NCBI GenBank assembly: GCA_023663685.1
Contig: JAMPHB010000001.1
Coordinates: 809,456 to 864,493 of the forward strand
DNA from: Blautia sp.
Lineage (GTDB): Bacteria > Bacillota > Clostridia > Lachnospirales > Lachnospiraceae
Direction: 5' to 3'
Length of the DNA: 55,038 nt
Of the stretch, positions 15,950 to 24,025 are shown piece by piece (the first letter of the stretch is position 1; each line of letters opens with the position of its first letter). The notes beneath the pieces are model-generated. The model was not told the origin of the DNA. It saw nothing but the letters and a program-made list of their open reading frames with translations, and did no database searches. A program made the position numbers and the translations under genes.

Positions 15950-16942
15950 TCATACATAAGCGGATTTCATCGCATCCGCGATGACCCGCTCCACATTCTT
16001 AAACGCCAGCTTTTCTATCACTCTGCCGCTGTGTCCCCTGCGGTGCAGCCCGTCGAACAAAAGCTCCATGCCCGTACAGTCTGCGATCTCAAAGCTTCCC
16101 CCGATGCCGTCAAAGTCCGTGCCGATACCCACGCACTCCTCGCCGCCGACCTTAATAAAATGCTCAATATGCCTGCAAAGCCCCTCCACTGTGGTATGGC
16201 TGTCTTTTGCGTCCGCATTGACAAAGGCCGGGGCAAAATTGATTCCCGCCACACCGCCGTGCTCCGCCAGCGTCCGAATCATATCGTCGGTGAGATTTCT
16301 GGTTGCAGGGCTGAGCGCGCGGCAATTCGAGTGGGAAGCCACAAAGGGCTTTTTGCAACAGTCCGCCACATCATAGAAACCGCCGTCCGACAGATGGGAT
16401 ACGTCCACGAGCATTCCCAGCCCGCCCATGTACTCCACAGCCTCCTTCCCGAAGTCCGTGAGCCCTTTTGCCATCTGCACCGGGTCGGAGGAATGATTGT
16501 ACCCAAAGCAATTGGGATCGTTCCATGTCAGCGTCATCAGGGAGACTCCCATCTCGTGAAGCTTTTTGATTTTTTCCATGCTTTCCTGCACCACCGCCCC
16601 GTTCTCGACCGTGAGAAAAGCCGACAGCTTCCCGTCCTTCGCATTTTTCCTATGCTCCTCTATGGACCGGGCAGGCGCCACAAAATCCGCACACTGCTCC
16701 ATCGTATTTTGATAAATCCCATACATCTGCATCAGCAGCTCGTCAGCTGAGGGCATCTTCTCCATGCCAAACCAGGCGGGCTCATCTCTCTGGGGCAAAA
16801 ACATGGCAAAAAACTGTCCTGCCGCGCCAGCCTCACGCAGCCGCTTCAAATCCAGCATCGTGCCCTGCAGCTCACAGACCGTCTCCTTCTTTTGTGCCAG
16901 TGCCTGCTCTAAGGTATCACAGTGCATATCCATATATCGCAT
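15950..16942 (-). CDS. Membrane dipeptidase (renal dipeptidase, peptidase M19)
   Basis: 330 residues, an amidohydrolase-type zinc dipeptidase. Metal ligands are visible in order: HxD in MDMHCDTLEQAL (His7, Asp9), Glu in LTVENGAVV, His in VDVSHLSDGGF, His in VASHSNCRAL, and the distal Asp in GTDFDGIGGSF. Despite the family name no signal or membrane segment is present, as usual in bacteria. It hydrolyses dipeptides, in some cases D-containing or beta-lactam substrates; specificity is not readable. Start has GGGGGAATAAAT upstream. It lies 43 nt after the response regulator gene and is probably in that operon. Confidence 0.9.
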   Translation of the reverse strand: MRYMDMHCDTLEQALAQKKETVCELQGTMLDLKRLREAGAAGQFFAMFLPQRDEPAWFGMEKMPSADELLMQMYGIYQNTMEQCADFVAPARSIEEHRKNAKDGKLSAFLTVENGAVVQESMEKIKKLHEMGVSLMTLTWNDPNCFGYNHSSDPVQMAKGLTDFGKEAVEYMGGLGMLVDVSHLSDGGFYDVADCCKKPFVASHSNCRALSPATRNLTDDMIRTLAEHGGVAGINFAPAFVNADAKDSHTTVEGLCRHIEHFIKVGGEECVGIGTDFDGIGGSFEIADCTGMELLFDGLHRRGHSGRVIEKLAFKNVERVIADAMKSAYV

Positions 16943-16985
16943 ATTTATTCCCCCTATACAATTCCACGCGCGTCAAATCATGCCG

Positions 16986-17675
16986 TCACAGCTTAAACCG
17001 GTATCCCACCCCCCAGATTGTCTCGATATACTGGGGTTTATTCGTATTCATCTCCACCTTTTCCCGGATCTTTTTGATGTGGACGGTGACGGTCGCAATG
17101 TCCCCGATAGACTCCATATCCCAGATTTCCCTGAAAAGCTCCTCCTTCGTAAACACATGGTTCGGATTCTCCGCGAGAAAAGTGAGAAGGTCAAACTCCT
17201 TCGTCGTAAACTGCTTTTCCTCCCCGTTTACCCAGACGCGGCGGGCGGTCTTGTCAATCCTGATGCCGCGGATCTCCACGATATCATTTTCCACAATATT
17301 GCTGCCAATCAGCCTCTCATAGCGGGCCAGATGCGCCTTCACCCTCGCTACCAGCTCGCTGGGTGAAAACGGCTTCGTCACATAATCGTCCGCCCCCAGA
17401 CCCAGCCCCCGAATCTTGTCAATATCGTCCTTCTTCGCCGACACCATAAGAATCGGCGTATTTTTCTTCTCCCGGATCTGCCGGCATATCTCAAAGCCAT
17501 CCACCTCCGGCAGCATCAGATCCAGAATAAACAGATCAAAATCCTCCTTCAGCGCCCGCTCCAGACCCGTCCCGCCGTCGTTTGCAATCTCCACCTCAAA
17601 GCCGGAGAGCTCCAGATAGTCCTTCTCCAGATCTGCAATCGTCACCTCGTCCTCCACGATCAAAATCCTACTCAT
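16986..17675 (-). CDS. OmpR/PhoB-type response regulator
   Basis: 229 residues. Receiver domain at 1-120 with acidic residues in LIVEDEVT, phospho-acceptor Asp52 in LFILDLMLPEVDG, and Lys in YVTKPFSPSELVARVKAHL. A winged-helix DNA-binding domain occupies about 130-228 (KEFDLLTFLAENPNHVFTKE, TVTVHIKKIREKVE, IWGVGYRF). It overlaps the sensor kinase gene by 8 nt (17668-17675), so the pair is translated together, with the kinase gene unusually placed first in this transcript only because of strand order: kinase, regulator, dipeptidase. Target genes are unknown. Confidence 0.93.
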   Translation of the reverse strand: MSRILIVEDEVTIADLEKDYLELSGFEVEIANDGGTGLERALKEDFDLFILDLMLPEVDGFEICRQIREKKNTPILMVSAKKDDIDKIRGLGLGADDYVTKPFSPSELVARVKAHLARYERLIGSNIVENDIVEIRGIRIDKTARRVWVNGEEKQFTTKEFDLLTFLAENPNHVFTKEELFREIWDMESIGDIATVTVHIKKIREKVEMNTNKPQYIETIWGVGYRFKL

Positions 17676-19152
17676 TGATAACCTCCTCGTATTTGCGTAT
17701 TACAAAGTACATGATTGTACCTGCATCCTCCTTGCTGGTTGCCCAGATTTTGCCCCCGTGATCCTCCACAATCTTCTTGACGATGGAAAGCCCGATGCCG
17801 CTGCCTCCGGTGGCGGAATTGCGGGACGCATCCGTCCGGTAAAAACGGTCGAATATATAGGGCAGATCCTTCTGGGCGATTCCCCTGCCGTTGTCCTCCA
17901 GCTCCATCTGAATGAAATCCCCCACGTCCTTAATCCGTATCTGAATAAAGCCCTGCTGTTTGTTCATGTACTTGACAGAATTGCCTATAATATTGTTCAC
18001 TACCCGCCGCAGCTGCTCGGGATCCGCAATAATCATCACGTCTCCCTCCACATAATTGTAGTAGGAAAAGCCGATGCCCTTCGCCTCCAGATCCAGCCCG
18101 ATCTCCTCCACACAGTCCTGAAAATACTCGGAGACATTCAGCTTCGCGTAGTTGTAGGGGATACGGTTCGTGTCAATCTTGGAGTAGAGCGTCAGCTCGT
18201 TGATGAGCGCATCCATCTCATTCGCCTTGCTGTAGATCGTGCGGATATATTTGTCCAGCTTCTCCGGGGTGTTGGCCACGCCGTCTATAATTCCTTCCGC
18301 GTAACCCTTCACCGCCGTGATCGGCGTCTTTAGATCGTGTGCAATATTGCTGATCAGCGCCTTGTTCTCCGTCTCATTGCTCAGCTTCTCCTCCGCGTTT
18401 GCCTTCAGCCTCTTTCGCATCTCCTCAAAGCTGACGCACAGCTCCCCAATGGCATCGTCCCTGCTCATCTCGATCTCAAAATCCAGATTGCCCTCCTTGA
18501 TATTCTCCGCCGCAGCCTGCAGCTTTTTGATAGGCGTGATCATACTCCCATAAATCCAGATGATCATCATAAACGCGGTCAGCAGCAGAATCAGTATCAC
18601 CGCCAGCACCACCTGCAGCAGAAGCCTCTTTACCTCGGGCACAGTGTTGCCGACTGTGGTGATGATAAACGCACTCAGCTTCTCCTCCCCCTCCGGGACA
18701 TCGACCTGCTTCACCAGAATCCCCGCACCGCTGTCAATATAGATTCCCGTGCCGGAATCGGACTCTGTCGTGCCATACGCCGGAAGAGAGTTCACCACAC
18801 GGCTGTTGTCCTTCTCTCCATTGTAGACAATCTCTTCATCCGCCCGCACCACCAGATAGGAGTACTTTCCCTTAAGCTCCTCATTCATCGCTTCCTGATA
18901 CGCCTGACGGCGAAGCTGGCCGGGCTCCTGCGACGCCACGCGCTTAAGCTCATCAAACTCTGTCGCCGTATAGTGGTTTAACATCTGTACCGAATTCACG
19001 ATACTGTAGGCGTCTGCATTCCGGATCCCGTAGGTCTGCCTGATGGCATTGACCTGCGCATTGCAAAAGGCGACCACGACCATCGCCGCTAAAACCAGCG
19101 GCACAAATATAATAATGCAAAAGGAGATAATCAGCTTGGACTTTATCTTCAT
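17668..19152 (-). CDS. Sensor histidine kinase with extracytoplasmic domain and HAMP
   Basis: 494 residues. Two membrane helices (about 7-30 and 178-203) bracket an outside sensor region of about 145 residues. A HAMP linker follows (ITPIKKLQAAAENIKEGNLD), then HisKA with phospho-His272 in SNIAHDLKTPITAVKGYAEG, and HATPase with N box VVNNIIGNSVKYM, G1 ELEDNGRGI, F box DLPYIFDRFYR and G2 GGSGIGLSIVKKI. It pairs with the OmpR-type regulator by gene overlap. The sensed signal is unknown; cotranscription with an M19 dipeptidase hints at peptides or cell-wall fragments, as an inference only. Confidence 0.93.
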   Translation of the reverse strand: MKIKSKLIISFCIIIFVPLVLAAMVVVAFCNAQVNAIRQTYGIRNADAYSIVNSVQMLNHYTATEFDELKRVASQEPGQLRRQAYQEAMNEELKGKYSYLVVRADEEIVYNGEKDNSRVVNSLPAYGTTESDSGTGIYIDSGAGILVKQVDVPEGEEKLSAFIITTVGNTVPEVKRLLLQVVLAVILILLLTAFMMIIWIYGSMITPIKKLQAAAENIKEGNLDFEIEMSRDDAIGELCVSFEEMRKRLKANAEEKLSNETENKALISNIAHDLKTPITAVKGYAEGIIDGVANTPEKLDKYIRTIYSKANEMDALINELTLYSKIDTNRIPYNYAKLNVSEYFQDCVEEIGLDLEAKGIGFSYYNYVEGDVMIIADPEQLRRVVNNIIGNSVKYMNKQQGFIQIRIKDVGDFIQMELEDNGRGIAQKDLPYIFDRFYRTDASRNSATGGSGIGLSIVKKIVEDHGGKIWATSKEDAGTIMYFVIRKYEEVINE

Positions 19153-19163
19153 ACTGCCTCCCG

Positions 19164-19205
19164 AAATAAAATGGGCATAGCCTGTAACATGCTATACCCA
19201 TTATA
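19164..19205 (-). terminator. Hairpin downstream of metK, overlapping a candidate promoter
   Basis: On the minus strand ATGGGTATAGC and GCTATGCCCAT (19201-19191 and 19181-19171) form an 11-bp stem with one G-U pair, followed by TTTTATTT: a terminator-like structure 74 nt after metK. The same sequence starts with TGGTATAAT (-10 at 19205-19200), so it could also be the promoter of the two-component operon. Confidence 0.5.
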
Positions 19206-19274
19206 CCATTTCCCCGCGAAAAACCGATGGAAAAATATGTAAATTATTCTAAATTTTCTATAAAATCCGACGAT

Positions 19275-20456
19275 TTACAGATACCTTTTCAAAGTCTCCG
19301 CCCTGTCCACCGCCTCCCACGGAAGGTCAAGATCCGTGCGTCCAAAATGACCGTAGGCCGCGGTCTTGCGGTAAATCGGCCTTCTCAGATCGAGCATCCG
19401 GATAATCCCGGCCGGGCGCAGATCAAAGTTCTCGCGGACAATCTCCACCAGCCTCTCATCGGAGAGCTTTCCGGTACCGAAGGTATCTACCATCACGGAG
19501 GTGGGCTGCGCCACGCCAATCGCGTAAGAGAGCTGAATCTCACATCTGTCCGCAAGCCCTGCCGCCACAATATTTTTCGCTACATAGCGGGCAGCGTAAG
19601 CGGCGGAGCGGTCTACCTTCGTACAGTCCTTGCCGGAAAAAGCGCCGCCGCCGTGGCGGGCATATCCGCCGTAAGTGTCCACGATAATCTTGCGTCCGGT
19701 CAGACCCGCGTCTCCGTGGGGGCCGCCAATCACAAAGCGTCCGGTCGGATTGATAAATACCTTCGTCTTATCGTCCACCATATCCTTCGGCAGGATGGGG
19801 TCAAAGACATACTTTTTGATATCCTCGTGAATCTGCTGCTGGGATATCTCCTCGTCGTGCTGGGTGGACAAAACCACCGCCTCTAAGCGTTTCGGTTTTC
19901 CCTCCTCATCGTACTCCACAGACACCTGCGTCTTGCCGTCCGGGCGCAGATATTTGAGCGTGCCGTTCTTGCGAACCTCTGTGAGCTGCAGCGCAAGCTT
20001 GTGTGCCAGCGCGATCGGATAGGGCATGAGCTCCGGCGTCTCGTTCGTCGCATAGCCAAACATCATTCCCTGATCTCCCGCTCCGGTGTCCAGCTCGTCC
20101 GTCAGAGAGCCTTCTCTTGCTTCCAGCGCCTTGTCCACGCCCATCGCAATGTCCGCGGACTGCTGATCCAGCGCCACCATGACCGCGCAGGTATTGCCGT
20201 CAAAGCCCGTTTTCGCATCGTTGTAGCCAATCTCGTTGACCGTCTTTCGCACAATCGCCGGAATGTCAAGCACCGCCTTGGTGGTGAGTTCTCCCGTCAC
20301 CAGCACGAAGCCGGTGCAGCTCGCCGCCTCGCAGGCTACCCGGCTCATTGGATCCTGCTCCAGGCAGGCGTCCAAAATAGCGTCGGATACTGCGTCACAC
20401 ACTTTGTCCGGATGTCCTTCTGTCACGGACTCCGAAGTAAATAATCGTTTTTCCAT
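19275..20456 (-). CDS. metK: S-adenosylmethionine synthetase
   Basis: 393 residues, full length for MetK, which joins methionine and ATP to make S-adenosylmethionine. Signatures are clear: [20 protein letters not shown] at the N-terminus, [12 protein letters not shown] (about 116-127), [20 protein letters not shown] in part, and [19 protein letters not shown]. The start follows GAAAGGAGAAAATC. Expression is very probably controlled by the SAM-I riboswitch and terminator in its approximately 395-nt leader. It stands as a single-gene transcript. Confidence 0.98.
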   Translation of the reverse strand: MEKRLFTSESVTEGHPDKVCDAVSDAILDACLEQDPMSRVACEAASCTGFVLVTGELTTKAVLDIPAIVRKTVNEIGYNDAKTGFDGNTCAVMVALDQQSADIAMGVDKALEAREGSLTDELDTGAGDQGMMFGYATNETPELMPYPIALAHKLALQLTEVRKNGTLKYLRPDGKTQVSVEYDEEGKPKRLEAVVLSTQHDEEISQQQIHEDIKKYVFDPILPKDMVDDKTKVFINPTGRFVIGGPHGDAGLTGRKIIVDTYGGYARHGGGAFSGKDCTKVDRSAAYAARYVAKNIVAAGLADRCEIQLSYAIGVAQPTSVMVDTFGTGKLSDERLVEIVRENFDLRPAGIIRMLDLRRPIYRKTAAYGHFGRTDLDLPWEAVDRAETLKRYL

Positions 20457-20546
20457 GATTTTCTCCTTTCTCGTGCACCAATTTTTATATCATAGGAAAG
20501 TTCATATACTTTAGCTCTTCACAGCAGCAAGGTCTTTCCTATGATA

Positions 20547-20576
20547 CAAAAAAATCCGCTCACAAAATAAGCGGAT
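20547..20576 (-). terminator. Riboswitch-controlled terminator of metK
   Basis: On the minus strand ATCCGCT (20576-20570) pairs with AGCGGAT (20560-20554) and is followed by seven Ts. The left arm with the following bases (ATCCGCTTATT) is complementary, with one mismatch, to the 3' strand of riboswitch helix P1 (AATAAGAGGAT), which makes the antiterminator explicit. Confidence 0.9.
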
Positions 20577-20599
20577 AAAATTACCTGGATAATCAAATC

Positions 20600-20821
20600 C
20601 TCTTATTGTTCGATATCCCCGGCCCTGCCGGGGGCGCATACGGATGATGTCCGTATATTCTCGCTCAGGCTGGCACCGTCCTGTCTAATGTGACCTGACA
20701 TCACAGTTAGGGCAATGCTTCTACGGAGGCATTGCAGATGTTGCAATACTGCCTGCGGAGGCATTGCAGGGGTTGCCGTGGCTTCACAGATCCTATGTAT
20801 CTCCACCACTCTGAATAAGAG
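20600..20821 (-). ncRNA. SAM-I (S-box) riboswitch with enlarged P3
   Basis: The minus strand reads CTCTTATTCAGAGTGGTGGA, then TGAAGCCACGGCAACC, and later CGGTGCCAGCC: the conserved core of a SAM-I aptamer. P1 is CTCTTATT (20821-20814) with AATAAGAG (20607-20600). High SAM should stabilise P1 and free the terminator at 20547-20576, stopping metK transcription. The aptamer is about 222 nt, roughly twice the usual size. The excess lies between GGCAACC and GGTGCC, where P3 branches into three extra hairpins (20743-20767, 20712-20735, 20685-20710). Confidence 0.92.
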
Positions 20822-20858
20822 AAAAGCTACAATATTCAGTTTAAAATCTCTATGCCAT

Positions 20859-20887
20859 ACCATAACTCTATTTATTCACTCTGTCAA
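20859..20887 (-). promoter_or_regulatory. metK promoter
   Basis: Minus-strand -35 TTGACA (20887-20882), 17-nt spacer and -10 TATGGT (20864-20859). The predicted start near 20852 is about 30 nt before the riboswitch. Confidence 0.8.
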
Positions 20888-20898
20888 GCCCCATTTTA

Positions 20899-20927
20899 TT
20901 GACATATTCAACAAAGTTTATTATAAT
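20899..20927 (+). promoter_or_regulatory. HD-GYP gene promoter
   Basis: Perfect -35 TTGACA (20899-20904), 17-nt spacer and perfect -10 TATAAT (20922-20927). Its -35 lies 11 bp from the -35 of the divergent metK promoter, so RNA polymerases at the two sites may compete. Confidence 0.88.
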
Positions 20928-20980
20928 TTTAATAAAGTGTTTTTACATAAGGTAAGAGCAAACGAGAAACGAGGCAGAAA

Positions 20981-22105
20981 ATGTACAGATTAACCCCACA
21001 AGAACTGGAAATCGGCATGATTACCGCCGAGCCGGCCCTGACGCCGCTTGGACAGCTTCTGGCGCCCGAAGGGACGGAGATTACACGTCAACTTATCAAT
21101 CAAATGAAGCTGTACCGCGTGGAGTCCGTCGCGGTGGAAGGAGAAGCCCCTGCGGATCCTGACGCCCCCGAGCCCGTTAAGCAGGAGCCGGTAAAGGCAC
21201 AAAGGACGCACGCCCAGGAGAGCAAGACCCACTTCCAGAAGGTGGCGGCATCCTCGGAGTTCCGCGATTTTCAGGTGACCTATTTCCGGGCGATTGATCA
21301 GATGAAGATTTCCTTTATGGGACTGATCAAGCTCCAGAAGCCCATTGACACCTCGGGACTTCTGGTGTCCGTGTCGGATCTGTTTCTCTCCCGCAATACC
21401 ATCGCGGAGCTGTTTGACATGATCTACAATATGCGGGCGGTGAAAGATGCGGTCTATGCGCACAGCCTGAACGTTGCGCTGATTTCCCGCATGATTGGCC
21501 GCTGGCTCAAGTTTGAGACGCATGATCTGGACGTTTTGACCCTCGCCGGGCTGCTCCACGACATCGGCAAGCTCAAGATTCCGGAGGAAATACTGGAAAA
21601 GCCCGACTCCCTGACCGACGAGGAGTTTGCGATGATCCGCCAGCACCCGACACTCGGCTATCAGGTTCTTAAAAATCAGGATCTTGATTCCCGCATCAAA
21701 AAGGCGGCGCTCATGCACCATGAACGCTGCGACGGCAGCGGATATCCCTCTGCCCTGACGCTGGATTTTATTGACAATTATGCCATGATCGTTGCAATCG
21801 CAGACGTGTACGATGCCATGACTACGGCGCGCTCCTACCGGGCGCCCTTGTGCCCCTTCGAGGTAATCAGCAACTTCGAGAAGGATGGCTACCAGAAATA
21901 CGAGCCTCACTACATTCTCACCTTTTTGAAGCAGATTGCTACCACCTACCAGAGCAACCGTGTCATGCTGAGCGACGGCAGGGGCTGCAACATCGTGATG
22001 CTCAACCAGCGCGCGCTCTCCCGCCCCATTGTCCAGTTTGACGATAATACCTGCCTCGACCTGTCCTCCGCCGATAAGGAGCTCTATATCAAAGCCTTAC
22101 TGTAG
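20981..22105 (+). CDS. HD-GYP domain protein, probable cyclic di-GMP phosphodiesterase
   Basis: 374 residues. The N-terminal 110 residues form an unrecognised module with MITAEPALTPLGQLLAPEG, resembling the short domain found before HD-GYP in many Firmicutes. The HD-GYP domain (about 155-340) has the metal ligands HSLNVA, LLHDIGKLKIP (HD), RQHPTLGY, HHERCDGSGYP (GYP) and IADVYDAMT. All catalytic positions look intact, so hydrolysis of cyclic di-GMP or a related dinucleotide is likely. Monocistronic: a strong promoter precedes it and a bidirectional terminator follows 5 nt after the stop. Confidence 0.88.
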   Translation: MYRLTPQELEIGMITAEPALTPLGQLLAPEGTEITRQLINQMKLYRVESVAVEGEAPADPDAPEPVKQEPVKAQRTHAQESKTHFQKVAASSEFRDFQVTYFRAIDQMKISFMGLIKLQKPIDTSGLLVSVSDLFLSRNTIAELFDMIYNMRAVKDAVYAHSLNVALISRMIGRWLKFETHDLDVLTLAGLLHDIGKLKIPEEILEKPDSLTDEEFAMIRQHPTLGYQVLKNQDLDSRIKKAALMHHERCDGSGYPSALTLDFIDNYAMIVAIADVYDAMTTARSYRAPLCPFEVISNFEKDGYQKYEPHYILTFLKQIATTYQSNRVMLSDGRGCNIVMLNQRALSRPIVQFDDNTCLDLSSADKELYIKALL

Positions 22106-22110
22106 AAAAA

Positions 22111-22148
22111 AGCTGTGAAAATGTCTTCCATTTTCACAGCTCTTTTTT
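22111..22148. terminator. Bidirectional terminator between HD-GYP gene and murA
   Basis: AGCTGTGAAAATG (22111-22123) and CATTTTCACAGCT (22129-22141) form a perfect 13-bp stem with a 5-nt loop; T run on the plus strand (22142-22148) and A run before it (Ts on the minus strand). It ends both converging transcripts. Confidence 0.93.
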
Positions 22149-22149
22149 C

Positions 22150-23442
22150 CTATGATACTTTAAGAATCAGCTTCTGCAAAGCCTTCTCATCCGCCGACTT
22201 CTCAATCTGCCCGCCGATGGCTCTCATTTTCCCATCGAAATTCTCATAGCCCCGCTCGATATAATAGATATCATCCACAACCGTGATACCCTCCGCCACG
22301 AGTCCTGCAATCACAAGCGCAGCCCCCGCCCGCAGATCCGGCGCATTGACCCGGGCTCCCGTGTAGCGCTTCACACCGCTGATAATCGCGATATTGCTCT
22401 CCACCTTGATGTTCGCACCCATGCGGGTCAGCTCATCGACATATTTGAAGCGGTTCTCGAAAATACTCTCCGTCACCGTGCTCGTGCCCTCCGCAATCCC
22501 TAAGAGCACCGCCATCTGCGGCTGCATATCGGTCGGAAAACCCGGGTAGGGCAGTGTCGTCACCTGCGTGTGCACCAGCCGTCTGTCGGAAACCACCCGC
22601 ACCGCATCGTCAAACTCCTGCACCTTACAGCCCACCTCCAGCAGCTTCGCGGTCGTGGCTTCCAGATGCTTGGGAATCACATTTTTTACGAGGACGTCTC
22701 CGCCTGCCGCCGCCACCGCAAACATAAAGGTTCCGGCCTCAATCTGGTCAGGAATCACTGAGTATTCCGTCTTATGAAGCCGCTCCACACCCACAATACG
22801 AATCACGTCCGTACCAGCGCCGCGGATATTGGCTCCCATACTGTTCAAAAAGTTCGCCACGTCTACCACATGGGGCTCCTTGGCGGCATTCTCAATGACC
22901 GTCTTGCCCTCCGCCATGGCCGCCGCCATCATAATATTGATCGTCGCTCCCACGGATACCTTATCCAGATAGATATGGGTTCCGACAAGGTTTTCCGCCT
23001 CCGCCGCTACCAGTCCGTGGGCAATGTCCACCGTAGCTCCCATGGCACGGAATCCCTTGATGTGAAGGTCAATCGGCCGGCTTCCGATATCACAGCCGCC
23101 CGGCAGTGCAACCTCCGCCTTTTTGTATTTGCCAAGCAGGGCTCCCAAAAGGTAATAGGAAGCACGGATACGGCGGATAAACTCGTTATCCACGCTGACA
23201 TTCTGAATGAAGGAGCCGTTGATCCGCACAGTGTGAGCATCCACGCGATCCACCTTTGCACCGATCTCCTCAATGGCCTGCAGCAAGACATTGATATCCC
23301 TGACATTCGGCAAATTATCTATGGTAACCGTCTCATCTGTCATAATCGCCGCCGCCAGAATCGCCAGCGCCGCATTCTTCGCACCGCCAATCTCCACTTC
23401 CCCATTCAGAGGATTTCCGCCCTTGATCACATACTGTTCCAT
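22150..23442 (-). CDS. murA: UDP-N-acetylglucosamine 1-carboxyvinyltransferase
   Basis: 430 residues, full-length MurA, which transfers enolpyruvate from PEP to UDP-GlcNAc, the first committed step of peptidoglycan synthesis. The opening GGNPLNGEVEIGGAKNAALA and the active loop VALPGGCDIGSRPIDLH with catalytic Cys117 (the fosfomycin target) are visible, as is the C-terminal LRAGAALVIAGLVAEG. It follows aroK by 52 nt at the end of the pth-mfd run and is closed by the bidirectional terminator. Firmicutes often carry two MurA copies; which one this is cannot be told here. Confidence 0.96.
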   Translation of the reverse strand: MEQYVIKGGNPLNGEVEIGGAKNAALAILAAAIMTDETVTIDNLPNVRDINVLLQAIEEIGAKVDRVDAHTVRINGSFIQNVSVDNEFIRRIRASYYLLGALLGKYKKAEVALPGGCDIGSRPIDLHIKGFRAMGATVDIAHGLVAAEAENLVGTHIYLDKVSVGATINIMMAAAMAEGKTVIENAAKEPHVVDVANFLNSMGANIRGAGTDVIRIVGVERLHKTEYSVIPDQIEAGTFMFAVAAAGGDVLVKNVIPKHLEATTAKLLEVGCKVQEFDDAVRVVSDRRLVHTQVTTLPYPGFPTDMQPQMAVLLGIAEGTSTVTESIFENRFKYVDELTRMGANIKVESNIAIISGVKRYTGARVNAPDLRAGAALVIAGLVAEGITVVDDIYYIERGYENFDGKMRAIGGQIEKSADEKALQKLILKVS

Positions 23443-23494
23443 GTCTCACCTCATACCGATCTTAGTACTTCTCACATATTCCCTACTATTTATA

Positions 23495-24025
23495 CTATTC
23501 GTTAATCGCCCGATTGTTATTCCCAAAATCGAGTTTATTGATAACATTCTTTACTGTCTGCTCCACCGAACAGTCGTCCCCGGATACACACAGGTCGGCA
23601 TATTTCTCGTACAGCGGCGTCCGCTCCGTATAGATATCCCGCAGGCTCTGTCCTTCCCTGATCACTACGCCCCTTCCCTCTATATCTGCAAGTCTCTTTT
23701 CCAGCACCGGATAGGGAGCCATAAGATACACCACTGTCCCCAGCTTTTGCAAATGGGCCATCGCCTCTTTTCCGTACACCACGCTCCCGCCGGTGGCGAT
23801 GATAGTGTGCTCCGCAGAGATCGCGGCGTTCACACGGTTCTCCATGGCAATAAAGCCATCGACACCCTGCTCTGCAATAATCTCCCGCAGGAGTTTTCCC
23901 GCCTCCCTCTGAATCAGAAGGTCTGCATCCAGAAACTGGTAGCCCAGCAGCTTTGCAAGGATAACGCCGACGGTGCTTTTACCCACCCCCGGCATTCCTA
24001 TTAAAACAATATTGTCCTTTTTCAT
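23495..24025 (-). CDS. aroK: Shikimate kinase
   Basis: 176 residues, phosphorylates shikimate in aromatic amino acid synthesis. P-loop GMPGVGKSTVG (about 10-20), shikimate-binding DAD in FLDADLLIQ, and ATGGSVVY (the GGG-like motif) are present, with the lid region IEGRGVVIREG near 115-125. It overlaps the prsA-like gene by 4 nt (24022-24025, ATGA), so translation is coupled to a secreted foldase, an unusual but common-looking packing of unrelated housekeeping genes. Confidence 0.93.
   Translation of the reverse strand: MKKDNIVLIGMPGVGKSTVGVILAKLLGYQFLDADLLIQREAGKLLREIIAEQGVDGFIAMENRVNAAISAEHTIIATGGSVVYGKEAMAHLQKLGTVVYLMAPYPVLEKRLADIEGRGVVIREGQSLRDIYTERTPLYEKYADLCVSGDDCSVEQTVKNVINKLDFGNNNRAINE

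Larger units (their letters stand above)
20457..20980. other. metK / HD-GYP divergent intergenic region
   Basis: 524 bp without a protein gene. It holds the metK leader (riboswitch, terminator) on the minus strand and two back-to-back sigma-A promoters near 20859-20927. Between the terminator and the metK start there is a 10-bp inverted repeat (ATCATAGGAAAG/CTTTCCTATGAT, about 20491-20502 and 20534-20545) of unknown role. Confidence 0.7.
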
